From assembly GCA_018296165.2 (NCBI GenBank), contig JACKQL020000025.1:744001-808000 (forward strand): a stretch of DNA of 64,000 nucleotides. Direction: 5' to 3'. Position numbers and translations under genes: made by a program. Every line of letters begins with the position of its first letter. The stretch's first letter is position 1. Below are positions 22,824-34,478 of the stretch, in pieces. Source of the stretch: Termitomyces sp. T153 (taxonomy: Eukaryota > Basidiomycota > Agaricomycetes > Agaricales > Lyophyllaceae). Below the pieces are notes generated by a model that saw only the letters and a program-made list of their open reading frames with translations, did not search any database and was not told where the DNA came from.

Positions 22824-23436
22824 TGTAATGTTTCTGTGATGAGTTGCACAGCCACTTCATCAGTCAAAACCAGTTGTGATTCTGTCTACAAAGTACAAAG
22901 TAAGGTGTGTCTTATGTAAGTAGAGTAAGGGATATTCAAGGTAGCATCAAGTGATGCTACAATAATAATGTACTAAATAATTAATTACAATAATATGAGC
23001 ACATAGTAATGGGACACTCCATTACATACCCCCCTTTTTAGTCTGTCAATGGACTCACACAATGATTACAGTGGAAGGCAATGATGTAAGACAAAAAGAG
23101 AGTGGGATATGGCATCTCACTCATGGTGCAGTACTGGGGCCCCATAGCAGGATACCTACATTAAAGATATAGGTAGGCTTGGGTAGCCCTACAGGAATAG
23201 TGGTGCACTGCCCTAGTGTGTGCCAGAAGGGCTTGCCCACATGTAATATCTGCATTGTGTACTGCATATTGTAGTTCAGCCAGCCTGTTTGTCCATCTGC
23301 AATGATAACACTTCCTTGTTACTTACAATGTCAGCCCAGTGCTTGGATACAACATTAGTTTATCACTTGAGCTGCTAGTTCCAGCTTCAGAGGTGACAGG
23401 AGTAGTGATGTTAGTCACTATAGCTGCATCTAAAGG
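22824..23436 (-). mobile_element. Relic 3' LTR plus 3' internal end of a gypsy element
   Basis: A diverged LTR copy (22824-23026, ends TGTAAT / ATTACA) is followed by the polypurine-tract equivalent (TACCCCCCTTTTTA on the plus strand). About 400 bp after that match the 3' internal region of the large element (for example GAGTGGGATATGGCATC, repeated at about 23714). It stops at 23436 where the large element's own LTR starts, so the large element is inserted next to or inside this one. Confidence 0.65.
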
Positions 23437-23652
23437 TGTAACATTCCTGTTACAATTTGCACAGCTTATGGTTCACACTCTGTAAGTCAAAACCAGTCAA
23501 TAGGTCTGTCTACAAAGCATGAAGTAAGGCACTGCCTTACATAAGTAGGTGTATAGTACTTTTAGGGATAGCATCAGGTGAAGCTATCAGTATGATTAAA
23601 TAATCATATAATTAATTATGTATGTAAAGCATGTAATGGGTGCTCTGTTACA
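23437..23652 (-). repeat. 3' LTR of the 10.3-kb gypsy element
   Basis: 216 bp with TGTAACA/TGTTACA inverted ends, closely similar to 33558-33773. The purine-rich tract lies immediately internal to it. Confidence 0.85.
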
Positions 23653-24101
23653 TACCCCTTTTTTGAGTCTGTCAATAAACTCACTTCCAATAGCAACTAA
23701 AGTCAAAGAAGAAAGAGTGGGATATGGCATCCCACCCAAATGTGTGCACTGGAATTTGAGTATGAATTTCTATGTTTATCAGTAGTAGAATCAACTGATT
23801 CTACATGGACAAAGCATACTTCAGCACACTGTCCAACTGCACTAAGTAACAAATATGGGCTGCTGAAGCCTGTGTGTAGTTATTGCTCATTGTGAGCTAC
23901 AATAGTAGCTCACTCTGCTCATTCATCCATCTTTGAGGCCTCTGCTTCCTTGTTGCTCACAATGTCCACCCAGCACTCCAATACAGTGTTAGCCATATCA
24001 CTGGGGCCACTGGATCCAGCCTCAGGGGAAGTAAGAGTAGTGACATTAGTCACTACCACCACTTCCATGGGGCTGGGAACAACTTGTGGAGTTGTTGCTG
24101 G

Positions 24102-27100
24102 TTAGACTGGCATGATCAATGCAGAGTTGTCAGCATAGTCCAAGTCCATGGACTTTTCTGAGAGTGCATCTTCTGAAGATGCACCAGAGCTCAATGGTGG
24201 GATGGAAGTGGCCACAGCTACTGACAACAAAGGCCCCTCCTCAGTTAGGGCTGCACTCACAGAAGGAGCCACTGATGAAGGCTCCTCTGCAGGTTGGTGC
24301 AAGAGGTTAGTGAAAATGCTATCCTCACCAAAGTGCAGCCATTCAGCTGCATCAAAAGGAGAGTGGCCTCTGCTCTCATAAATTTGGAGGAGCATGCAAA
24401 AGTGCTCCCAGTCATCAGTGGTGGGGATATACCACTCATCATACCCCAGGAAGGGAGGGGGTACCCCAATGGTTTGGAGTAAACAATGGCATTCATTGTT
24501 GACCTACATAAACAAGTCCACATGCAGTGCACTCCCAGACCAATGGTGATCAAGGAAGCATATGCCATAGGTATATGTGTGATTCACCCAAGAGGGAGGC
24601 ATATGGTTAGCCAGGAGGTGATGTATCACCTCTGTTTCACTCAAATTGTTGATTTGTATAGGCAGGTAGAGTGAAAGTGTAAGAAGTAATCACATTAAAC
24701 TCCCCTAAACTGGATTGGTAAAAATCTACTGCCTCTTGATAGAGATATGGCCAAGCAACCACCATCATGAACAACCTCATATAGGCCATTTGTGCATGCA
24801 GAGTAGTTGAGGCCAGTGCCCAACCTAAAATGTAATTAAAGACTAAGCATCAGTCTATGTGCAAGGCAGCATTAATGGCCACACCTGAGTATAGGTTCTG
24901 TGAACCTGGGTGGCTGTGGTGCAGGATGTACTATGCCTATGCCTTGATGTCAAAGTGACAGCTGATCAGGACTCGATTAAGTCCTGCACCCCACATATTG
25001 TTGTCTGTGCAGCCTAGCATGGCCAACAAATGTAAGGGTAAGGGGACTGGTACCCAATGGCAGTCCCCTCTGAGCAGAAATGTTTCCAACTCTGCTGGAG
25101 TTAGCTCCATAGCCCACCTCATTGTGCAGTCCCTCAATTGTGGAGCTGTATAGAAGAAGATCCAATGGAACTCCTAAAGGAGGAGAGTGGCATGAATCTG
25201 CTCCCTCATTGTGACCTTGAATCTGCCAACTCAAATGACTTTACAAATCAGGCAAATCTGCTCTGGATTCACAGGCATTCCATGGGCAGCCCATTAGTAC
25301 AACAATTTGTAATGTGGGGATATGTGAGATATCCCAGCCATCTCTGTTGAGCAGGCAAAGACCACTTTGTCACCAACAAAAACTGCATTGGTTGTTGGCA
25401 ACCAGTAGAAGTTGAGGTGTAGCATACCTCTGAAGTCATTCTGGTGCTCAAAGCACCCACAAACCAATGTGGCTATCTAGCCATTTGGTAGGTGGCTGGG
25501 CACTGTATCATTCAGATGCTTGAGGTCCAGTTTAGACTTCTCCATATCAAGAGCTAATAGCTGTCTGGCATTAGCATTGTGCCGCTCTTTGCAATGATAC
25601 TTAGTAGCATCATCATTGGAGTCACTGTCCAAGATATGTTGTTTAAATGTAGGGACATCATCATCATCATTGCTACCTGAGTCAGATGCCACTGGGGCAC
25701 CTGCCATTGCTTCAGCAGCTGCTTGCTGGGTGATGAAGAATTCCTTGTCACATGGTTTTCATTGCACTGGTGGCCTAAACTCCTGAGGAAGCACACTAGG
25801 CATAACATAGGTCCTTGATTTAAGGACCTTAATCATGCCAGCTTCTAATCTCTGAGGAACATTGGCTGGGAAGGCAATTGGGGTGGTGATGACCATAGAG
25901 TTGTCTGCTTCTGTTGATGTTACAGCTGGCTGCACAGTGCTAGCTCTTTTTATGGGAGCCTTAATGTTCCCTCCTTTGTTGCCACTGGTTTTGGTGGCTT
26001 CATATGAGCTGCCACTGGCTTTAATAGCCCAGCAGTGGGTGAAGCCACCTTGAAATTGGGGCACTCATCCATCCTCTAGTCATCACCAGCAGGTACCATA
26101 TCACTGTATGGCATGAGTGGTGCCCTCTAAGTTGAGGATTCCTCAACAAACACAGAAGGCTCAGTATGAGCCTTCTTCACCTCTAGAGGGTTAGGGTGGG
26201 TTGCATGCTTCCCCTTCCCCAGGGCTGAGCAGAAGAGGTCTGCCTGGGCCTCATCTCTCTGGTTTTGAACAACATTAAGTTCATTCAGAACTTGAGCTAG
26301 TGCTAGCTGCACTACAGGATTGTTGAGGATGTCAGCACCAATGTCCTCTGGAACTCCAGCTTCATGAAGCCACTGGAGCAGGTGAGTGAGTTGTTCATCC
26401 ACAGCAGTTGAAAGCTCAGGCTCTTTTGCTTTGCCCTTGCTCTTCTCCTTTGCAGAAAAGTGTTGCTTAACCATCTTCTAGGTGGTCAACAAGGGAGTGC
26501 TACTCCTCTGTGCTGGTGTGGGTGGCAATGTTGCAGTTGCCTTGCCCTTTTCTTTGCTAGTTGAGGCAGCTGTTGGTTGCCCCAATGCACTTGACAATGA
26601 AGAAGGCACATCTGAAGGACACATCCCAGTAGGCAATGGCAGATACAACTGCCAAGAAGGTGCCAATGACTGCATCAGAGCCATAATTGACTCTGGGCCT
26701 TTGTCATCCACCTCCATCAAATCTGCTGACAATGCTGCAGGGACTAAAATCCCTACTTGTGATGACATAGTGGCAGGTCATTGTTGACTTGCTGTGCCCA
26801 TTGTATGGCCAGGACCAGCCACTGGGAGTGGGGCCATAGCAAATTGTGGCATCACATATTGTTCAAACTCCTGGGACCACACTGGTTGTGCAGCCACAGG
26901 GTATTCAAAGTTAAATTGAGGGGGGGCTGGTGGTCCCCCACATCCTCTGCCTGCTCTGCCTTGTTGTGGGGGCAGACCACATCCCCTCACTGGCAGCTGC
27001 TGCATTGCCACTGCATAACTTGGCAGAGCTACATCTCCTGGCACTACTAATGGTTTTCTACTTGTGGGCCTCATGTCCCTTTGAGCTGGAGCTGCTCTTC

Positions 27101-27365
27101 TCATTGTTGGGAATGCTATGTCCCCTGGCACTAAGCTTCCTGCCAATGCAGCAAAGCCACTAAAGCCAGGGAGTGAGCTACTCCCTGACCCTCCCTCTCT
27201 TGAGCTTTGTCCAGAGCTCAACAAATACCCTGGCAGATCTATGTTTGCCTCACCTGGTTGTTTCTTTTTCTTGCCCATGGGCAAGGAGTCTCCTTTGTAC
27301 AGTTGGTGCATAGTACCAACAATGTGAAAGAAGACAAAGTCCAAATGGACTTTGCATTTAGCCAA
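24102..27365 (-). pseudogene. Extra ORF region downstream of pol, unknown protein
   Basis: A chain of minus-strand frames (27365-26778, 26768-26478, 26474-26127, 26064-25759, 25707-25477, 24395-24102) is separated mainly by single stops or small shifts; for example one TAG separates PLLTT from KMVKQHFSAKEK at about 26476. It therefore looks like one former ORF of 600 or more codons. Features: a Lys-rich start (MGKKKKQPGEANIDL), a Gly/Pro/Gln-rich region (RGCGLPPQQGRAGRGCGG), a charged segment (KEKSKGKAKEPELS) and an acidic Asp/Ser cluster (SDSGSNDDDDVPTFKQH). No family recognised. It lies between integrase and 3' LTR on the coding strand, the place of an accessory or env-like ORF, but no signal peptide or TM helix is visible. 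Confidence 0.5.
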
Positions 27366-28182
27366 AAAATTGGCTGATATAATTGTTGATGGCCACTGGC
27401 ATGGCAGCCTGTCAACTTCTGAAACTACATCAAGTTAACTTAGACCTTCTAGCCAACTGTGCAGAGCACTACATGCCCTGCAGCTCCAAGTATCTGTCAA
27501 GGGCTGCCAGGTCCTTGCAGGCAGCAAGGGATTCTCAAGTGGTGTTCCCCAAACTCCAATAAACCTCAAACTTGAGGTTCTTACCATTCCAACAATGACC
27601 TACTAGGTCATCAACAAACCATTCCTAGTTGTCCGGGGTGCCAAAGTCATAAGGCTCTGGCATTGCCCTGTTAGGAAACAGAGTGTTGTTGCTGGCCTTA
27701 TATGGGCACAGCAGCAGCACATAGAACTTAGAATGTATCCTCTGTTCCTAGAGTGCCATAGGCAACTCCAATACATAGTTGGAGGTCTCACTGCAGGCCT
27801 CCAGAATCCTATATGGCCCAACCTACTTAATGCAGAGCAAGGAAGCTCTGCCTGTAGGTAGGTTGAAATTTTTCATCAAAAGGTACACCAACACACTCTT
27901 CTCTAGCTCAGAGTCAGGCTTGCAACATGAATTGGCCAGATGTGTCTGAAAGATGCATGCCTCTATAATTGCATCATATACCACTGCCAAGTTCTCTAGA
28001 GCTTGGCAGGCAAGCTGCTAGATTCCCCTTAGAATTGCAGTGGCTGCCCTAATCTCTTATATCATAGACAGCATATATCTACCATTCAACTTGAATGGTG
28101 CAAACCATGTCATCTCAGAAATGCTTGCATTTATTGTGAACTCCATTAAGTCTATTTGACTTAACTAGTCTTTTTGGTCTGG
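27366..28182 (-). pseudogene. Integrase C-terminal region, decayed
   Basis: Short open pieces only (such as 27821-27603). Its position right after the integrase core fits the C-terminal and possible chromodomain part, but no chromodomain motif survives to the eye. Confidence 0.4.
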
Positions 28183-28674
28183 TCATACTACCATATGCAA
28201 GATCTGACCAACTTTCTGATTGGCACATTCAGTCTGACCATTAGCCTGCAGATGAAATGATGTAGACATTAAGAGCTTTGCTCCTAACAACTTATGCAGT
28301 TCACGCCACCAGTTTGATGTGAACTTTGAGTCTTGATCACTGACAATTGAGCTTGGAAGGCCATGTAGCCTCACAACCTTGTGCATGTAAATCCAGAACA
28401 GCTGCAAAGCTGTCATGGTGGTGTGCACTGGGATAAGTTGCACCATGCTTGTCATCTGACATATAACTACCCACAGGTATTTATACCCTTTTGATTTGGG
28501 AACAGACTTATAAAGTCCATTCCTATCAAATCCCAGGGTTTGACTGGCACAGGCAGGGAATGTAACTTCCCTGAAGGAAGCTGATTGCTCTCTTTTGCCT
28601 GCTAGCACAGCTGACAAGTGGTACAGAATGCATGTGCATCTGCAACCACTGTTGGCCACCAATACTAATGACAA
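28183..28674 (-). pseudogene. Retrotransposon integrase core (rve), frameshifted
   Basis: Reads GYKYLWVVICQMTSMVQLIP, RLHGLPSSIVSDQDSKFTSN, WWRELHKLLGAKLLMSTSFH, NGQTECANQKVGQI. The second Asp (SDQDSKF) and the Glu (NGQTE) of the DDE triad are present. The first Asp lies in IGMDFISLF, found in another frame at about 28510, so a one-base shift separates it from the rest. Retroviral-type integrases insert the cDNA copy; this one is not functional as read. Confidence 0.85.
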
Positions 28675-28844
28675 ATGTACTCTGTTGTTCTCTGGATGCC
28701 AAAATGCCCCATTACATTGTGTGCTTGCTCAAGCACACTGGTTACCAACTCTTGATCATGAGGTATACAAAGTACCTCATGGCCCAAGATGTTGGTAGTC
28801 CAGATTAGCTTATTCTGGAGGCAGAAGAACTTATAGTCCTTTAG

Positions 28845-29334
28845 TCAAGTTAGAATCTCAGCAAAGAGCTTGTCTTTGCTATATAGGGATTGGATTTGAT
28901 GGAGAAATTCCCCTATCCCAGGGTTGCAGGGACTGGGCCATCCCAAGGATGGCTTCTCCAAGAGACATATCAATTTTGTCCCCCACAATATTAGACCCAC
29001 ATTGAGCTTGGGCTGAATCTCCTTTGCCATCATTACTGGAAGCTAGTATGTATGCTTCCTCATCATGAATTTTGTGATGATTGCACACTTGCCTACATCC
29101 ATAGCTAGGTCTGTTGCAGAGAGCACATATTTGATCCAGCTGCACTTGCATTTCCTGTATGAATGTAGGAGGCAGATCATCCCTCTCTGGGTTGATACAA
29201 GCATCTGCACAGCCATAGTCATAGACATGGAGTACATCTTGAGGAGAGTCACTTTGAAAGTAGCAGGATAAATAGTCTGCTACCTTATTGAGCTCTCCCT
29301 TTACATATGTAATGTCAAAATTAAATTTTGACAT
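28845..29334 (-). pseudogene. RNase H / integrase linker with zinc-finger remnant region
   Basis: Begins MSKFNFDITYVKGELNKVAD, YLSCYFQSDSP, the conserved end of the RNase H/connection region (FDITYVKGELNKVADALSR-type). It continues into the spacer before integrase (QLDQICALCN, RQVCNHHKIHDEEAYILASS). Stops split it from its neighbours. Confidence 0.7.
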
Positions 29335-29352
29335 ATAATCTGTCCACCATCA

Positions 29353-30093
29353 TTAATGTGGTGATAAGTTCTGTTGAGTTTTGAAGAACTTCAGCACTTT
29401 AAGATCTGTTATCACATGGATCTTATACCCCAGAAGCTTATCCTCCCACTCAAGGAGGGCTTCTAGAATTGCCAGAGTTTCAAGTTCATGCATGGCATAG
29501 GTTTGCTGTGCATTGGTGAACTTTTTGGACATGAATCTGACTGGCCAACATTTCTGCCAGCTTGGACCTTGTCCAGACATTGCTCTGACACCTGTCTTTG
29601 AGGCATCACAGATTAGCCAGATGGGATCCTCATGTTGTGGATCAATCAGGCATATTACTGGACTTTCAGCACAGATCCTCTTGATCATGTCAAAACACCA
29701 TTGGTGGATGGGTTGCCAATGAAATGGCAACCCATTTTGCATCATGGCTATTAGTGGCCCAGCATATGCAGATACATCAGGCAGAAATTTCCCAATGTAA
29801 TTTACCAACCCAACAAACCTTTGGATGTCATTGTAGGTTCTGAGAGTGTGCCACTCCTGAATCCTATTCAACTTCCTCATGTCAGGGTGTATACCCTGTG
29901 AGTCAATTACATGGCCAAAACATTCTATGCACTTGGCATATAGCTCACACTTCTTCCATTTGAGGTAGAGCTTGTTTTTGTGTAGTCTTTCAAAGACTAC
30001 TCTGAGGTGCTGCTCATGTTCCTTGTTGGAGTCTAAAAAGATGATTATGAGCTGGAGTTGCCTTTCCATCAATGGCCACCTGGTCATTTGCAA
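29353..30093 (-). pseudogene. Reverse transcriptase (C-terminal part) plus RNase H
   Basis: 246 codons open. RT thumb/connection blocks are LDSNKEHEQHLRVVFERLH, KKCELYAKCIECFGHVID, GIHPDMRKLNRIQEW, RFVGLVNYIGKFLPD. RNase H follows, with WLICDASKTGVRA, FMSKKFTNAQQTYAMHELET and HVITDLKVLKFF. The RT fingers and palm, including the YxDD catalytic box that should stand just before LDSNKEHEQH, are missing: sequence jumps from the protease tail into this block at about 30050. The copy cannot make active RT. Confidence 0.88.
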
Positions 30094-30310
30094 AATTAAG
30101 GAGAATCTTATGGTTTCTTATGAATGGTGTCCCTACAATCATGTTATAGTGATCAAAGTTTGCAATATCTACATAAACATTGCAAATCTTACCAGGGACC
30201 TTCATGGTAACTCTGGCACCATAGTTCACTATAGAACAACTTCCAATTGTTCTCAGCTGCAGGGTAATGGGGGTGGCCAATGGTGCTACCCATATCCTAG
30301 CCACATGCAC
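30014..30310 (-). pseudogene. Retropepsin-like aspartic protease region
   Basis: Reads VAPLATPITLQLRTIGSCSI, VYVDIANFDHYNMIVGTPFI, the fold after the catalytic site with the flap-like IVGTPF block. The DSG/DTG active site should lie upstream and is not seen intact. The matching region of the second element is at 58740-59026. Confidence 0.65.
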
Positions 30311-30749
30311 AAATGATGGGGTGATTCCAGAGGTGGTAATCCTTGAATTTCACAGTGTCCATGCCTGGTGGCCATTCACTTCTACCCAAGTGACAAGACA
30401 TTCTTTGTCTTGTGCTGGCAGCACTGGGCATTCCATGGCATCCTGGGATGCTATGAGCCACACTTTTTGCATGCAAACCTCATTGCTAGGTTTCTTTTCC
30501 TTATGCTTGCCGATAGGAACCTGTTTGAGGGCAAATAGTCCATCACTATCACTATCATGAATATAGTACTCATTGTCATATGTTTCCAATTCAATGTACT
30601 CTTCACCATGCTCCTGAGTCCCATTGGACTCACACCCATCATCAGCATCAGCCTCAGCAGGCTCTTCCTCCTGCTCATTATCAGCTTCCCCCACATCTGA
30701 CAGGGCAGCTGTATGAGCTGCTCACACAAATATCCAGGGAGCTGATTTA

Positions 30750-30815
30750 GCTGGCTTCATGCATTTATGTGCAAAGTGCCCAGCCTTCCTGCACTTATAG
30801 CAGTTTGTAGCCTGC
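30750..30815 (-). pseudogene. CCHC zinc knuckle of gag
   Basis: On the minus strand CYKCRKAGHFAHKCM matches C-X2-C-X4-H-X4-C exactly. It follows the gag matrix region and precedes an acidic spacer (GEADNEQEEEPAEADADDG, 30694-30350). Confidence 0.8.
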
Positions 30816-31065
30816 CTAGCATCCTTGCTGGGTTGGCCTGATGCTATGGCCACTACATTTTTTCCTGCAGCAAGATGTTTTCTTGCTGCCTGCACTACAG
30901 CCCTAGGTTAGAAGGGCCCCAAGCCCACATCAGCTCTTGGCAGCAATGGTCTTGAGGCCACTCATATAGCTGGCCTCCTCACTGACTACAATGGCTGTGA
31001 CCAACCATGATGTCCAGTCACCTCTGTCTGATTGCTGGAGACTGCGCTGCTGCTACTGACAGCTG

Positions 31066-32972
31066 CTATCCTGACTGACTCTTCTTGCTGTGCTCTAAGT
31101 AGTGTGCAGCAGTTTTAATGCTGCTTTTGTAGGCCTTGGCCTCTGAGACAAACTCCTTGACTGTATTTACTTTGAGAGCCAGTCTGCCATCACATATTGA
31201 CACTACAAGCATGTCAGAAGGTATTCCCTCCAAAAACTGCTCATGAATGGTAAATTTGTTGGAGAACACAGCTATGTTTTGAGCATGGTTGAGCAAGGCA
31301 TCATAGAAGCCTTGCACTTCTTCTTTGACTGCATACACTGCATCACAGAATGCATCACATTCATCTTGCATCATAAAAGGCTGTACAAACTAGTTGTACA
31401 GTTTAAGGATCATGTCCTCAAACCTCCAGTGGGATTGGGCCCTATTGACATGTATGACATGTTGTAGGTACTATTTCAGTGCACTCACAGCTAGGAAGTC
31501 CATTAAAATCAGGACTTTCTCAAGATTGTGCCCATCCCCACCATACTGAGCTACAGCATAGAACATGCAAATGCTTATCAGCCAGTCTTCAAGTTTGCTG
31601 AACTTGGCAGACCCTGCATAGGGAGTGATCATTTTTGATGGATCACTCTGCCTGGGCTTAAGTCCTTCTGGTATAGCCAGTTGTACTGCAAGCAACTGTT
31701 CCATCACCACTCTCAGACAATCATGCATTGTTTGGCAGTGATATTCATGGGCTTTCTCCACTCCTGGAGTTGTGAAGCATCCATGATGTTGCAGCAGCAT
31801 TGAACACTGCTGTGGCTGTCTCTCTGAGAGGACTGTAGCCCTCCTCTTTACATCTCTGCATCCCACACCATTGTCCTCACCAAGAGGGCCATCCTCTGGT
31901 CCTCCTGGACCTGGTGGACCTCCTCTTGGGGGTGGTGGTGGTCCATGACCAGGAAAAGGTTGTCCTCTTCCTGGTCCTCCACCTTCTCCTCCTGGCCCTT
32001 GGGGTCTATGATGTGGCATAGACAGAGGAGAAGACACAGGATCACTTTCTGGTGATCCCCATCCTGGGTTTTCTCTGCCAGCAAGTCTTTCTCCAGACCA
32101 GTTTGCAGGAGCAATTGCTCTGTGACCTGTATGTCTCTAGGAATCTGCAGGGCTCTGACCATTCCCAGCATGTCCATCTCTGAGAGGAGAGCAAGAATCA
32201 TGCTCCTCCTTATTAATTGGCCTGGTTTGTTCTGGTGGAACATACCCTTCAGGCCAAGCATCATAGGCAGTATTTTCTTGAAACACCACCCTTTGATCAT
32301 CCACATAGGACTGTCCAGAGTCCTCCATGTCCCCATTGCAAAATCACTGTAGAATGATTCAATCTTCCCAAATCAGCACTCTCCATGTAGACCCATCTGG
32401 TCTATGCTCCACCACTGGTTGCTCTACTGTAATCACCAACCCTGCATCAGTAGATGCTAAGTCCAGTGCTACAATTGTGCCTAATGTGGCCCATCATTGA
32501 TGGTCCACAGCAGCCTGTCTAGCTGCATAATCATGTGGCATCTTGCCAGGCTGTTGTGGTGCTTGCAACAGAGTCAATGCTTTGTTGACTAGGAACAGTG
32601 GGATCACATATGCCCCCCCCCCATATATGGAGATGGCATTGCAGACAATGTCTGCAATCCCTGCAGCTTCTTGCACTGGATGTAATCCATTACCTCCTGT
32701 GCTAAAAACAGCATGTAAATATTCATATATTTTCCTGGATCAGTTGGGATGATATTGTCTCCCAATGATCTTTGAATTGCAATGTGCTTAGCTACTCTAG
32801 CAGCTAAATGTTGCTGAGTTGAGGTCTTAGGGACCTCAACATGGTTCTGCCAAAACACCATCACCCTTCTACAAAGGATGTCATTTGGATGAGCCTCACT
32901 GTCCATATCAGATATGTCTCTGACATCCTCTGGTATCATCTCAATGAACATGGCTGGGGCTGCCAATTGCAT
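31066..32972 (-). pseudogene. gag of the 10.3-kb gypsy element, broken
   Basis: Pieces in order on the minus strand: 32972-32604, 32676-32494, 32328-32137, 32037-31471 (GPGGEGGGPGRGQPFPG, a proline/glycine linker, then the gag core KMITPYAGSAKFSKLEDWLI, MFYAVAQYGGDG) and 31374-31066 (CDAFCDAVYAVKEEVQGFYD, IHEQFLEGIPSDML). The homologous frames of the second element (53911-55842) are less broken and confirm the order. It would form the RNA-packaging particle. Confidence 0.8.
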
Positions 32973-33557
32973 ACCCAGTGCTGGCCCAGCTCAGGATCTT
33001 ACAGACCCATGAGCCCTGTATGAGGAGTCTTCTCCACTCCTCAGCAGTGTTCCCACCATCAAAGAGTCAATCTGACCTCCCATGGCAACTGGGAAGGATC
33101 AGAGTCCTTCCAGCCTCAGCACCATGGGCACATACAAAGGGGTTTTCCCCTTGTCTGCCAATGCTACTGTGCCTCCTGGCTCCACTGTTGGGTATAGTCA
33201 GGTAGAGGGCCCTTGAGAGCCCTCCACTATGACACCCTCCCAACCATCAACACAGGTGGTCATACTAAAGTATCTGCTGGCAGCCCTCCTGGCATCACAG
33301 CACTCTCCCTGCCCCCATCATGGTGTGATGTGGCAAATTCTGATGTTTCCTGTGGAGCACTATTCCATGCTCCATCAAACTCTGTCTCAGACCTAGGCCC
33401 AAGCACCTGACCTTCCATGATCACCACTGTGCCCATTGTGGAAGGTGCACATCAAAACTTTAATGTGCTGATTGCAACTAGTGGCAGTGAACTTCTTTTT
33501 TTAGAAGTTCAGATTCTCCTCTTGCAAATGAGTTATTGCTTGTTTGACTTAAAAAAA
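32973..33557 (-). mobile_element. Leader between 5' LTR and gag of the 10.3-kb element
   Basis: About 585 bp of non-coding leader, also present in plus orientation at 53124-53730. No TGG-type tRNA primer site is obvious next to the LTR; the bases adjoining it (minus strand) are a T-run then AAGTCAAACAAG, conserved in the second element. Confidence 0.6.
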
Positions 33558-33773
33558 TGTAACATTTCCATTACAATTTGCACAGCTTATGGTTCACACT
33601 CTATAAGTCAAAACCAGTCAATAGGTCTGTCTATAAAGTATGAAGTAAAGCACTGCCTTGCATAAGTAGGTGTATAGTACTTTTAGGGATAGCATCAGGT
33701 GACACTATCAGTATAATTAAGTAATCATATAATTAGTTATGTATGTAAAGCATGTAATGGGCACTCTGTTACA
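33558..33773 (-). repeat. 5' LTR of the 10.3-kb gypsy element
   Basis: 216 bp; see the partner LTR at 23437-23652. Ends TGTAACA and TGTTACA. Confidence 0.85.
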
Positions 33774-34478
33774 CTGATCAGACCTGACACCTGTCCAACT
33801 TGCACAGCCCCAACCAGCCCTGCCATCAGACCTGCAATCCCTGGAGTAGACCCAGTAGTCAGCATTTAAGTCATAGAGTAATATATGCTACAATAGTCTT
33901 GATATTACTTACAATTTTGTCCTGTTATGTCTTGTTTTCTGGTTTCATCTCTGTTTCTGTCTCATTATATCTGGTCTCATATCTCATCTCAATTCTATTT
34001 CATTCTTGTCTCTATCTCATCTCAACTCCATCTTGTCCTGCCTGCCTCAGTTTCCTCTCATGTGTGCCTGAGTTCCTTTCAACTTCAACTCCATTCCAAT
34101 TTCCATACATATTTCTGTTCATATCTTTATGACTTGTACATTCTTATCTAACTCCAGACCTTGTCCTATGCTCAGCCCCAGAACCCATCAACACCATCTG
34201 ATCACCCATCAAACCCTGGTCCCACTCCCATTGCTTATGTGACCCTCAATTGCCCCACACTCCCAGTGTCTGCCCCCCAACTTGAGCCTGACAAGCCCCC
34301 CAAGCCAACCCTTATTTGCACTTTTTCTTAGACTTCCCTGGACTTCTCTGGACTTGCTTGGACTGCTCCCCCAATCTATCCTTGCAACTATCTGACATCT
34401 GGACTTCCCCAGAGCACAAGGTTATAAGTGCAGGATGTTGTGTCTGCCTAGTAAGGATTTGCCCAGTTAAGCTGAGCC
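33774..34478 (+). repeat. Decayed 1-kb-type LTR (self-primed family), 5' truncated
   Basis: Matches the second half of the young LTR (59733-60717): CCCAGTAGTC, AAGTCATAGAGTA, AGTCTTGATATTA at 33895-33907, and GGTTATAAGTGCAGG ... TAGTAAGGATTTGCCC near the end. The TATA position has decayed to CATTTAAG but is still 32 bp before AGTCTTG. CpG sites have turned into TG/CA. Boundaries are approximate. Confidence 0.75.

Larger units (their letters stand above)
23437..33773 (-). mobile_element. Ty3/gypsy LTR retrotransposon, 10.3 kb, degenerate
   Basis: Flanked by two 216-bp LTRs (23437-23652 and 33558-33773), both TGTAACA...TGTTACA. On the minus strand the order is leader, gag, zinc knuckle, protease, partial RT with RNase H, integrase, then about 3 kb of extra open frames. 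The polypurine tract AAAAAAGGGGTA (minus strand) abuts the 3' LTR. There are many stops and frameshifts, almost no CpG, and a deletion in the RT. The flanking 5-mers (AAAGG left, CTGAT right) do not match, so the target duplication is lost or the ends were rearranged. Confidence 0.88.

Noticed and set aside
22097..23652. Regularly spaced LTR repeats as a CRISPR-like array
   Set aside because: Repeats are about 200 bp, diverged and irregularly spaced, with TG/CA LTR ends; this is eukaryotic DNA.
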